Shown here: positions 16,301 through 24,768 of the stretch, piece after piece
Numbering within the stretch: position 1 is the first letter of the stretch
Layout: each line of letters starts with the position of its first letter
Source of the DNA: DATKDU01 sp035512595
GTDB lineage: Bacteria; Planctomycetota; Planctomycetia; Pirellulales; Pirellulaceae
Length of the DNA stretch: 44,905 nucleotides
Assembly: GCA_035512595.1 (NCBI GenBank)
Contig: DATKDU010000140.1
Span: forward strand, 1 to 44,905
Direction of reading: 5' to 3'
Program-made: the position numbers and the translations under genes
The notes under the pieces: generated by a model
Databases searched by the model: none
The model's input: the letters and a program-made list of their open reading frames with translations, nothing else
Told to the model about the DNA's origin: nothing

Positions 16301-19300
16301 CGCAGCGTCACGGCGCAGTTACGAGCCACTTCCCGCTTGGATTACGCCTACCAGGTGCGCGCGGCGGTCGGCTTGTTGCCTCCAGACTATTACGGATCCG
16401 CGCGGATGGGGATCTGGAGTCCGCTGACTTTTGCCCAGGCGCGGATGGCGGCACTCGGTTGGACGTACCAGTTGGCTTTAGCGGATAAAAAGAGCGGCGA
16501 CATCGTTGCCGCCTACCGGGAAAAGGCAGCGTCGAACAAGCCAACCGCCCGTCAGTTATGGGACTGGATTTATCTCTTGTCGGTGACCGGCGAAATGGAC
16601 CAGGGAACGGAGGGTAACCTGGCGATGCTCGACGTCTCCCGCAAGCTGGCCCTGATGGGGGATGTAGCAGGGCAGTCGCTGTTCCTCACGTCACTCGCGT
16701 CGCGATCCGGACCGCGATCGCCCCGCGCCGGCCAGCAGGACAATACGCCGCCGCTGTCCGAGGCCGACCTCCAGCTCGCCCAGCAGTCGCTGGAATCGGT
16801 CCGCCGGCATTTGGCGGCCTCCGGTGGTACGGAAGACGTCCCGCTCTACCTGACGAACATATTGGTCACGGAATTTCGCCGCGCTGGCCGGAAGCAGGAA
16901 GAGGAGCAACTGTTTGACGCCCTGCTGGCCAAGGCCAGCACAGCCAACGAGATCGGCCAGGCGATCAGCCTGTGCGTAGGTCGCGAGGATGCGCCGCGAG
17001 CGCTGGCGCTATTCGACAAGTGGTCGCGACTTACGCTGGCGGAAACTCGACCTGCCGCCGCCGGTTATTCGCAGCAGCTCGGAAGCACGCTAGCCCAGCT
17101 CATGGGGCTGGTGGGTGCCGCCAAACAGCACGACCAGGTCCTGACGATCCTCGACAAGTACCTGGACCACAACGAGGCCCGAGCGGCGAAGGAGCGGCTG
17201 AAAGCCAAGGGGCCCGCGCGCGCGGCGTCCGCAGGATCGTACTACTTGCAGACCTACTACGGCAAACAGGCGCAGCGCGGCATGCCGATGACCTTTCCCA
17301 CCGTCAACGAGTACTACGACGTTTCGGCATTGCTGCTGCTGCGCAATGCCCTGGAAGTCTTTCAGCGCAACGACGTGCTCAGCGACCTCTTCAGCCATTT
17401 GCAGAAGCGGCGTGAGCAAGCTGCCGGCGGCGACAAGGTGTCGGCCAATCTGGCCGTGGCGTACCTCCACTGGTGGAACAACGAGCGAGAAGAGGCGCTT
17501 GTGCAAATGGCCGCCTGCTGCGAGCTGGCGCCGCACGACTGGCAGCTTCGCATGGACTTGGCGGGATTCCACGCCGAGGCGCAGGAGTTTGACGAGGCCC
17601 TCTCACTGATCGACGCTATCACGCCGCTTGATCAAGACACCATGCGGAAGCGGGAAACGATGGCGCTCAACCTGGCGGTCCGGCTGGGTGATATCGAGCG
17701 GGCTCGCGATGCGGCCCAGCGCCTCTTCGGGCTGCGGCTCGACCCCGATACGCAGACGCAGCTTGCTTCCCAGATGCGCCGACTGGGAATGGTCGAGCAC
17801 GCCGAGGCGGTCATGGCCCGGGCGCAGCGGCAGGCCGGCAACCGGACTAGCGCCCTGGTGACCCTCATGCAGCAGCACCAATCGGCCGGGAACAGCGACG
17901 TGGCGCTCCAGATCGCGCACCAGATCCTGCGGCGGGCCAAGGCTGCGTCGCAGACGCAGGCGATCTACCGCGGCCAGACGAGCGACGACTATGCCCGCAC
18001 GGCCGCGCTGCAGACGCTGGCCGCCGCCGGAAAGCTGAAGGAGATGATTGCCGCGGCGGAAGAGCAACTGAAGCGTGCGCCGCAGTCGGTGCAACTCCAC
18101 GAAATGCTGGCCCAGTATTACCAGGCCGCCGGGGACAACGACAAGTCGATCGCCTTGCAGGAAAAGATGATCGAGCTGCGGGGAGGAGATCCGCAACTGC
18201 GTTACGTCATGGCCCAGCGGCTGTCGCAGGCCGGCAAGCACGCCCAGGCATGCGACCAGTATCTGATCGCCCTGCGCAAGCAGCCCAGCCTGATGCGCAA
18301 CAATTACTGGGAGGTGATTCAAACCTTCCGCCAGGCGCAGAAAGACACCGAGCTGCTCAAGTTCTTTTCGGAAGTCGATTTGAAGGCGATGGGGCAGTAT
18401 TACGTCGTGGCGGAGTTCGTGCAGAACTTCCTGCGGGATGAAAAGCAGCGTCCGACGGGGCTGGCGCTTTTCAAGCGGGTCTGGGAGGCGTTCCCCGAGC
18501 AGCGCCCCTACCTGATGAGCCAGTTCTACAACGAGGAGCTATGGAAGATTCCCGAGGTGCTCGAGTACGGCAAGCAAGCGATCCTGCCGACCCGCGCCTC
18601 GCTGGCCAGCGATCCGTATGGCGTCATCGGCCGCGTCATGTCGTATAGCAGCGACGGAACGGCTAACGGTCCTCTCCGCTACATCCTCGAAGCCAGCGCC
18701 AAGAGCGGCAAGCTCGGCGAACTCCGCGCCGAGATCACCAAGGCTCAGGCAGAGTTTCCCCAGTGGAAAGGGGGCCGGCTGATTGCCGCCGCCATCGACG
18801 CCCGGATGGGAAAGACCGAGGAGGCCCGGCAGGCGATCACCGCCGCTCTGGAAGATAAAAACGATACGGTGCCGATGGCGGCGCTGTGGATGATCGGGCA
18901 GGAGATCGAAGCACGCCAGGAGCTGCGCGAGCTGGTGGTCCAGCTTTATGAAATGGCCATGCAGGGGACCAACGACTCCGGCATGCGCGAGTTCCAGTAC
19001 GGTCCCGGACCGCGGCTGGTGAAGATGTACGGTGCGGCAGGAAAGAAGGACGAGGCACGCGATCTTCTGCTCCGGGTGGCCAAGAACCGCGTGGGCGACC
19101 AGTACGATGCGATGTATGCCGCCGAACAGCAGATGCGTAATCTCATGAGCGTCGCGCAGCAACTCGATTCCCTCGAGCTTGCCGTCGATGCCGTCCGCAT
19201 CTATCGCGAAGCGCTCGCTTCACCCGCATTGTCCGATCCGTCGTACCAGCGCTACGGCAATACCGAACACTACCGCCGCCAGGTGCAGCAAGGGCTGGAC

Positions 19301-22300
19301 CGCGCGGTGACGAAGCTATCGCAGTCGGCCGCCGCCGATCCGCAGCTCGTGCTGGCGCTCCTCGCGCCGCAGTTCGAGGCCGCCGACAAGCCGGTGATCG
19401 ATTTGATGCTCGCCGGCAATCCGGATGCTCAAGGAATGCCGAAGCTGGAGAGCCTGCTGCTGCGCCTGGCCGCGCCGGAAAAAATTCCGCCGGCGGCCCG
19501 AGAGGCGGTGCGGAAGGAAATTGAGAAATGGTGCATGCAGCATCCGGCCGACGTGAGCCTGCGGGTCGTAGCGGTCGCTTTTGCCATCGAAGAAGCCGAC
19601 GAGTCGCAAGCCAAGAAGTCGCTCGCGGCGCTCGTGCAGGCGGTGAACGCTGCTCCGCTGGAAGCCCTGCCGGAAGGCCAGCGCGCCAATGCCCGGCAGC
19701 GCGCGGCGGCGGAAATCTACCTGGGGTTATGGTGCGTCGCCAGCCAATGCGCGCTCAAGCCTGCATTCCGCGAGGCGGGCAGCCAGCTCGCGCAGGTGGC
19801 CCTCGAAGCGGCCCGGCGTCAATCCGACGGCAAATACCTCCAGGCAATGCTCCACCAGCAGGCGGAGACCGCGCTCGCCGCCGGGCAGCGCGAGGAGGCC
19901 GCGCGGCACTGGACAGCGCTCATCGACAGTGCGCTGGCGCGCCCTGCCGCCAGGCCGAGCTTGCCGTCGAATCCGCCGCATCCCATGCCGCCGATGGCGC
20001 CAGCGGCGACGGGGCCGTCGCGCGAGGGGCTGATTGCCCTGGCGACGCTCGCGCAATTTCAGCTCGCCAGTGCAGTCGCCCTGCGGGCGGCTCAGGAGGG
20101 TTTTCCAGAGGTGGCCGAGCGGGCGATGCGTGAGGCGCTCCGCGGCGGCCTGCCGGTGCGCGACACAGCGTTCGGCGACCGCACCGCCCGGCGCATCGTG
20201 ACCATCAGCGGCGCATCAGAAGCACAAGGTGAAGATTCCCAGGTCGTGCAGATGGTCGGCCAGCGGCTGGCCCAGTTGTCGCGGACCTGGCGTGCGAAGG
20301 GGTACAACCCCGAAACGATGTACGGCCTGCTCAGCGGGCTGGTGTTCCCACAGAATCGGCCGGAGGAGATCTTGCTCTACCCGGAAGGTCTGTCGTGGCA
20401 AGGACCGCGGAGCGTCGGCCGCGAGCTGGCGCTGTGGACCGTTGCCGCCCGCAAGGCAGACGCTCTCCGGCACGAGGTCGCGCAGCGCGCCAAGCTGCCG
20501 CAGGCTGCGGCCGCCGGAGACACGCTGCTGATCATGCTCGCACTGGCGGAAAACGACCTGCCCGCCGCCAGGCAGGCTCTGGCGAAGCTCACCCCCCTGG
20601 TCACGCAAAAAGGATCGGCGACAAACCTCAACGTCGCCTGCCACGCTTTGGCGCTGGCCATGGCGATTCCGGACTTGGAAGGGGACGTGATGCCGCTGGT
20701 CAAGTCGGCGGTCGATCAAATGAACAAGACGAGCGCGGGGGCGCTAAGCGATCCGACGAACGCCGTGATTCGCTTCCACCTTAAGCGGGGAGAGCGGGAC
20801 GAGGCGAAAAAAGCGATCGACGGCCACCTTGTCGCGTTGCAGGCGTACTACGCGCGCTACAGCGATCCGAACTACGCCGTGCATCAACAGCGGCAAGTAC
20901 TCATAGCGCTCTCGGGGCAGACGGCACTGTCGGGAGACTTGCCGCTGACTGAGGAGCTTATGGGTCGCGTGGCCGACGCACAGCCATCGGAAAATTGGGG
21001 CTACCAGGATCCGGGCGCAACCGTCGCCAGGTGGGCCGGATTGTTCAGCGCCCTGGCGCCGGCGGAGCGCTATGCTCGCTTGAGCGATTGGACGTTGCCG
21101 ACCGCCAATCGCCGCAGCGTGCGCTTGCTCGCCGCGATTGCCGCTCCGCCGCAGGTTCCGGCGAAGTTTTTGCCCCAGGATGCCGCTGCCAGCGCCGCAG
21201 CGCTGCGCCACGGGGTGGTCTCCAACCTGTCGCTGCTGGTCGAGGCCGCCCAGGAATGCGGCAAGTTGGACGAGTTGAACGCCGCGGCAGACGCGGCGGA
21301 GACGGAGAAGCTGGCCCACGCACCAACCCTGTCGGCACTGGTCGCGATTGCCCGGAACGATCCCGCGGCTCAGGGGAAGGTAACCGCCATGATTCAGGCC
21401 GCCCGCACCGTGGCGAAAACGCCCACTCCGGAGGACCGAAGCCGGCTCCGCGCCCGTTATGCCGACGAGCGGATCTGGGAAAACCTGCTGGTCTGGGAGG
21501 CGGCGATGGAAAGCGATTCGTTCCGCGACGCGGGTCGGGCCTTCTCGCGCTGGATCCTCGACGAGAACCGCTGGGCGTACAACGTCTCCCGGATTACGCA
21601 CGTCTATCGGGTCATCGCCGAGGATCAATTGCGAGAACTGTCCGCTGCCGATCGCCAGCGAGCGCTGACGCCCGAGCTGAAGCTCTGGCACGCGGCCACG
21701 CCCCCCGGAATGACCAACAGCCCTAGCGCCCCGGCGTGGTGGACTGCGCACGACGGGCACCTGGCCCATATCACGGGACACGAAGATGACAGCCTCTTTT
21801 TCCGCTATCCGCTCGCTGGAACCTTCGAGTTTTCGTGCGACATCCACATGTACGATTTCTCCGCCGGCCAGCTCGCTTACGGCGGCCTCGTCAGCTCGCC
21901 GGAATTCTGGAGCAACAACGCGGCGCTTTTCCCCGTGGGTCGCCAGGACAGGGTGGTGCGAGCAGCCACGGTCGAGCAGCGCGACGCCTGGAACCGGTAC
22001 ACAGTTCGCGTCACGCCGCAGTCGATCCGGTTCTATAGCAACGAACATCTGGTCTACGAGGATGCCGACCCCAGTCCCACAAGCCCCTGGCTGCATTTGC
22101 TGTGTGTGGATCATCGTCGGACGGTCTTCAAGAACCTCAAGCTGCTTGGCACGCCGGAAATTCCGCGCGAGATCAAGCTTTCACACGGCGATCGGCTCGA
22201 CGGCTGGAGCGGAGCGTACTTCGGCCAGCGATTGGCCCCGCGCATTTCGCTCCGCGAACCGGCGCCCGCCAACCAACAGGAATATTACGGCGATGGCCGC

Positions 22301-24685
22301 CAGCCGCCGCCCGACTGGCGCAGCGAAGAAGGCGTCTTGATCGGGCGGATGAATCCCGAGGCCGCCGGCACAGCCCAGGGCTTGCTCCGTTATCACCGCC
22401 CGCTTCTAGCCGGCGACAGACTGCGTTACGAGTTCCTCTACGAGCCGGAAAAGACCATGGCCCATCCGGCGATCGGACGCACGGCGCTGTTGCTAGAGCC
22501 AGAGGGAGTTCGCCTGCACTGGCTCGTCCAGCGAACCAACCCCACTCACCCCGATCTGGATTTGAGAAATGCCATCGACGATCCTCAGCAGCGGCGCGGG
22601 CCGAAAGAACTGCCGCTGGAGGTTGGAAACTGGAACCGGGTGCAGCTTGTGCGTAAGGACGCGACCGTCGAGTTGTCGCTCAACGACGTGCTCGTCTATG
22701 AGTTCCCGCTCCAGCCGCAGGAGGAAACTCGTTTTGGCTTGTTCTATTATGCGGACCAGACGGAAGCCCGCGTGCGCAACGTCGTCCTGCGCGGAAATTG
22801 GCCCGAGCGGTTGGCCGAAGAGGATCTGGCAAATCTGCTGGCCCCCTCAGGGGACGCTGCCAGCCCGGCCTTGACCCTGGCACGCCACGGCCTGGTGCGC
22901 GAGGAGGAACTGGCCGACGCGGCGGACGACACCTGGCGTCAAGCACAGGCGCTGCCTGCGGAGGATCGCTATGCAATGCTGAGCCGCTGGGTGCTCCCCA
23001 GCGAGAGCCATCCGACGTTCCGCTTGCAGGCCCGGTTCGTCCCGCACAGAATCGCCACTGCGCCTGCCGTATCAGCCGCCGCCGAGATATCACCCAGCGG
23101 CAGCGACCTGGCCTCTCCGGCGATGTTGCTCGTGAAGACGGCTGCGTCGCTCGGCAAGCTCGCCGAACTGGAGGAGCAGGTGCTGGCGCAGGCGGGCCGC
23201 AACCCCTACGATCAGCGCAGCGCCATGGCGCTGAAGGTAGCTATCGACGCAGCCGGCCAGAAGGACGAGCCGGCGCGGGCCGCTCTCAAGCAGCTTCACG
23301 AGCTCCTGCGGTCGCTCGATCCCGACACCCCCGCCTATGAGCGTTATCCCGAGGTGATTGCCGTCCATTCGGCACTGGCGCGGCCCGCGCTCCGCCCGGA
23401 CGCTCTAGCCATGGCCGAGTTGCTGGTGGAAAACCAACAAGGCAATTATCTCACCCTCGATTGGGAGCGGCTGGTGCGCTGGACCCGGGCGTGCGCCCGC
23501 TGGCGCAGCGACGCGGCGACGGCCGAAGTGCCCATGGGGAGACTGGCTGGGCAGAGCGAGCAGTGGCGATCGGTGAGCCACCCGACTGCCGAAGCACACG
23601 GCCGAGGATTTCCAAGCGCTACGTGGCGATGGGAAAAGGGAAAAGTGGATTTCTTTACCGGCCAAGGAAACGACTCGCTCTATTTCGCGGTCCCCTTGCA
23701 AGGGAACTTCGAGGTGCAATGCCAGCGCTCGACCTACGGCTGGCGCGAGATGCGGATCCTTTACGGAGGCTACGCCATCGATCCGCACCATGAAGGGAGC
23801 TCGGTGTGGAAAGTCCCGCTCGGCCGCGGCGGCGAGCAATCGCCGCTGCCAGAAAAAATTCCGAACTGGAACGAGTGGGTCGATTATCGGCTTGTGGTGC
23901 AGGAGGGGATGGCCAGCGTCTTCATCAACGGGGTGCAGGTCCATGCAGGTCAATTGCCGTCCGCGCCCGACCCCTGGCTGGCCATTCAAACGGCCGCGCC
24001 TCACTTCACCGGCGGCGTGCGCAACCTCAAGATCCTGGGCGAGCCGACCATTCCCGATTCACTCGACCTGTCGCAGTCGGGCGATCTGACGGGCTGGCTG
24101 GCGACCTACTATGGCGAGACGATCGGCAGTGAAACGGCAAACTGGACGAAGCGGCAGGATGAGATTGTCGGCAACCTGTACGCCAATGCTCCGGGGAGCC
24201 GGCGCGAAAGCGTGCTCTATTACCACCGGCCGCTCCTGGAGGACGGCGAGATCCGCTACCAGTTTTTCTGGGAGCCGGGAAAAACGGAGATCCACCCGAC
24301 GCTGGGCCGCACGGCGCTGCTGCTGGATCCCGGCGGCATCAAGCTGCACACGCTGACCGCCGGAGCGCACGAGCGAACCGGCGTTGCGCCCGACAACGCC
24401 TTCCCACTGCCGGCCGGAAGCGAAGCTGCCCAGAGCGTGCCGCTGCGCGCGGGGGAGTGGAACGATTTGGTGCTGACGCTGAAGGGAGAAGAGGCAGCCG
24501 TCAACATCAACGGCCAGCAGGTAGCACGCTTCAGGCTCGACTCGCAAAACTCGCGGCTGTTCGGCTTGTTCCGGTACAGCGACGCGACTGCCGCCCGGGT
24601 CCGAAATGTCGTCTATCGCGGCCAGTGGAGCCGACGGCTTCCCAGTGTCCCGCAACAAGAGTTAGCTGAGGCACAAGGACCGTAG
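13331..24685 (+). CDS. Giant secreted TPR protein with two paired beta-sandwich modules (DUF1583-like)
   Basis: The ATG at 13331 (AGGAG 7 nt upstream) gives 3784 residues with a signal peptide, MRRILTQARQLVSLVAVIAV to VLAQ, cut near residue 32. Most of residues 50-2780 is TPR-like helical hairpins, for example 'AWMILGLVESQRGRDAAAAE', 'GRVHQRAQRTDKALEVW' and 'LGEFYHQLKRPDDALATW'. The C-terminal quarter holds two copies of a paired module. The first unit of each pair (about 2803-2945 and 3431-3581) has 'DDSLFFRYPLAGTFEF' or 'NDSLYFAVPLQGNFEV' and ends 'NLKLLGTPEIP' or 'NLKILGEPTIP'. The second (about 2947-3160 and 3581-3770) has 'LLRYHRPLLAGDRLRYEF' or 'VLYYHRPLLEDGEIRYQF' and ends 'ARVRNVVLRGNW' or 'ARVRNVVYRGQW'. 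These look like concanavalin/LamG-like folds and resemble the planctomycete DUF1583 proteins. It is probably an envelope or extracellular scaffold; partners are unknown. Confidence 0.88.
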   Translation: MRRILTQARQLVSLVAVIAVLFVTVQRSVLAQNPAADVDDEVARQQKIVERFVTVLEKNPRRGTALDRIYGFHVEGGTLDALVERYRQRVKENAADGAAWMILGLVESQRGRDAAAAEAFAKATEALPQDAQAPYYWAQSLVLVGQPDKAVEAFELAISRKPPQNDLLPIFQALGRVHQRAQRTDKALEVWTRLEMLFPGDAGVQEQIAATLAEEGQADQALPRYEALAKLVKDDYRRTVFLVEAAELKVKLKRSAEGIADLEKLLATLNPASWLFRDVRRRIEQVFLRTDDQDGLAKYYEAWVGRNPEDVDAMARLARILARQARVPEAQQWLDKALKLAPSRKELRLAFIQQLVDDQRYADAIGQFELLDQSEPNNPDFLREWGKLILRDTSRPKDDRLKAAEAIWQRLVAARPKDPLIATQVADLLRHAEASEAALALYQKAVELAPTEPQYREYLGEFYHQLKRPDDALATWRQIASGKNRTAANLARLAEVLASFGYVEQSLPEIKAAVELDPKDFGLALKGAALHAQGEKYPEALAYLAKAESLAQNEEEREATLQEQIKVYQLEGTLEKRTADLAAAVATGEPSFEQLYLLARYQQTQRQTTEATQSIAAALKREPLSIPALAAAARIHEEAGELQAAADLNRKLATIDRRARGDYLRRIAQLESQLGRIEQAIQAGRDLVASAPGNTEHYDFLADLCFRLGEQEEGLQALRRAMRINPSDPKTSMTLADALAGQFRTDEAIELYWNAWEKTSDLEGRLAIVSKLAEFYLQTNHFDRLLERLTRLRQDSDDKREATICLAQAFHAAGDFGMARQELESLLNENTRDTQLLQQLSKLAETEGDLPAAVKYQEQLVQLAPGPETEYRLATLLSANGQEQESASILIRLTTREEDPEKLLRNLDSLLTSGQYETALLITEAKLREAPDNWELLYREGLALTKQNRNEEAASRFGAILALSLDDDAPGIAEKNRRAKAAKSTMSSAARSVTAQLRATSRLDYAYQVRAAVGLLPPDYYGSARMGIWSPLTFAQARMAALGWTYQLALADKKSGDIVAAYREKAASNKPTARQLWDWIYLLSVTGEMDQGTEGNLAMLDVSRKLALMGDVAGQSLFLTSLASRSGPRSPRAGQQDNTPPLSEADLQLAQQSLESVRRHLAASGGTEDVPLYLTNILVTEFRRAGRKQEEEQLFDALLAKASTANEIGQAISLCVGREDAPRALALFDKWSRLTLAETRPAAAGYSQQLGSTLAQLMGLVGAAKQHDQVLTILDKYLDHNEARAAKERLKAKGPARAASAGSYYLQTYYGKQAQRGMPMTFPTVNEYYDVSALLLLRNALEVFQRNDVLSDLFSHLQKRREQAAGGDKVSANLAVAYLHWWNNEREEALVQMAACCELAPHDWQLRMDLAGFHAEAQEFDEALSLIDAITPLDQDTMRKRETMALNLAVRLGDIERARDAAQRLFGLRLDPDTQTQLASQMRRLGMVEHAEAVMARAQRQAGNRTSALVTLMQQHQSAGNSDVALQIAHQILRRAKAASQTQAIYRGQTSDDYARTAALQTLAAAGKLKEMIAAAEEQLKRAPQSVQLHEMLAQYYQAAGDNDKSIALQEKMIELRGGDPQLRYVMAQRLSQAGKHAQACDQYLIALRKQPSLMRNNYWEVIQTFRQAQKDTELLKFFSEVDLKAMGQYYVVAEFVQNFLRDEKQRPTGLALFKRVWEAFPEQRPYLMSQFYNEELWKIPEVLEYGKQAILPTRASLASDPYGVIGRVMSYSSDGTANGPLRYILEASAKSGKLGELRAEITKAQAEFPQWKGGRLIAAAIDARMGKTEEARQAITAALEDKNDTVPMAALWMIGQEIEARQELRELVVQLYEMAMQGTNDSGMREFQYGPGPRLVKMYGAAGKKDEARDLLLRVAKNRVGDQYDAMYAAEQQMRNLMSVAQQLDSLELAVDAVRIYREALASPALSDPSYQRYGNTEHYRRQVQQGLDRAVTKLSQSAAADPQLVLALLAPQFEAADKPVIDLMLAGNPDAQGMPKLESLLLRLAAPEKIPPAAREAVRKEIEKWCMQHPADVSLRVVAVAFAIEEADESQAKKSLAALVQAVNAAPLEALPEGQRANARQRAAAEIYLGLWCVASQCALKPAFREAGSQLAQVALEAARRQSDGKYLQAMLHQQAETALAAGQREEAARHWTALIDSALARPAARPSLPSNPPHPMPPMAPAATGPSREGLIALATLAQFQLASAVALRAAQEGFPEVAERAMREALRGGLPVRDTAFGDRTARRIVTISGASEAQGEDSQVVQMVGQRLAQLSRTWRAKGYNPETMYGLLSGLVFPQNRPEEILLYPEGLSWQGPRSVGRELALWTVAARKADALRHEVAQRAKLPQAAAAGDTLLIMLALAENDLPAARQALAKLTPLVTQKGSATNLNVACHALALAMAIPDLEGDVMPLVKSAVDQMNKTSAGALSDPTNAVIRFHLKRGERDEAKKAIDGHLVALQAYYARYSDPNYAVHQQRQVLIALSGQTALSGDLPLTEELMGRVADAQPSENWGYQDPGATVARWAGLFSALAPAERYARLSDWTLPTANRRSVRLLAAIAAPPQVPAKFLPQDAAASAAALRHGVVSNLSLLVEAAQECGKLDELNAAADAAETEKLAHAPTLSALVAIARNDPAAQGKVTAMIQAARTVAKTPTPEDRSRLRARYADERIWENLLVWEAAMESDSFRDAGRAFSRWILDENRWAYNVSRITHVYRVIAEDQLRELSAADRQRALTPELKLWHAATPPGMTNSPSAPAWWTAHDGHLAHITGHEDDSLFFRYPLAGTFEFSCDIHMYDFSAGQLAYGGLVSSPEFWSNNAALFPVGRQDRVVRAATVEQRDAWNRYTVRVTPQSIRFYSNEHLVYEDADPSPTSPWLHLLCVDHRRTVFKNLKLLGTPEIPREIKLSHGDRLDGWSGAYFGQRLAPRISLREPAPANQQEYYGDGRQPPPDWRSEEGVLIGRMNPEAAGTAQGLLRYHRPLLAGDRLRYEFLYEPEKTMAHPAIGRTALLLEPEGVRLHWLVQRTNPTHPDLDLRNAIDDPQQRRGPKELPLEVGNWNRVQLVRKDATVELSLNDVLVYEFPLQPQEETRFGLFYYADQTEARVRNVVLRGNWPERLAEEDLANLLAPSGDAASPALTLARHGLVREEELADAADDTWRQAQALPAEDRYAMLSRWVLPSESHPTFRLQARFVPHRIATAPAVSAAAEISPSGSDLASPAMLLVKTAASLGKLAELEEQVLAQAGRNPYDQRSAMALKVAIDAAGQKDEPARAALKQLHELLRSLDPDTPAYERYPEVIAVHSALARPALRPDALAMAELLVENQQGNYLTLDWERLVRWTRACARWRSDAATAEVPMGRLAGQSEQWRSVSHPTAEAHGRGFPSATWRWEKGKVDFFTGQGNDSLYFAVPLQGNFEVQCQRSTYGWREMRILYGGYAIDPHHEGSSVWKVPLGRGGEQSPLPEKIPNWNEWVDYRLVVQEGMASVFINGVQVHAGQLPSAPDPWLAIQTAAPHFTGGVRNLKILGEPTIPDSLDLSQSGDLTGWLATYYGETIGSETANWTKRQDEIVGNLYANAPGSRRESVLYYHRPLLEDGEIRYQFFWEPGKTEIHPTLGRTALLLDPGGIKLHTLTAGAHERTGVAPDNAFPLPAGSEAAQSVPLRAGEWNDLVLTLKGEEAAVNINGQQVARFRLDSQNSRLFGLFRYSDATAARVRNVVYRGQWSRRLPSVPQQELAEAQGP

Positions 24686-24731
24686 CGGCTGGGAGCCATT
24701 TCCAATGGCGGAAAAGTCCGGACCCCAGCGC

Positions 24732-24754
24732 GCGTCGGTCGCATCGACCGACGC
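24732..24754. terminator. Hairpin between convergent genes
   Basis: GCGTCGGTCG and CGACCGACGC form a perfect 10-bp stem with a CAT loop. It lies 46 nt after the stop of the giant gene and 14 nt beyond the stop of the glgB gene on the other strand, where a shared terminator would be expected. No U-tract follows on either strand, so the call rests on position and stem strength. Confidence 0.5.
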
Positions 24755-24768
24755 AGCAACAGTTCCGG

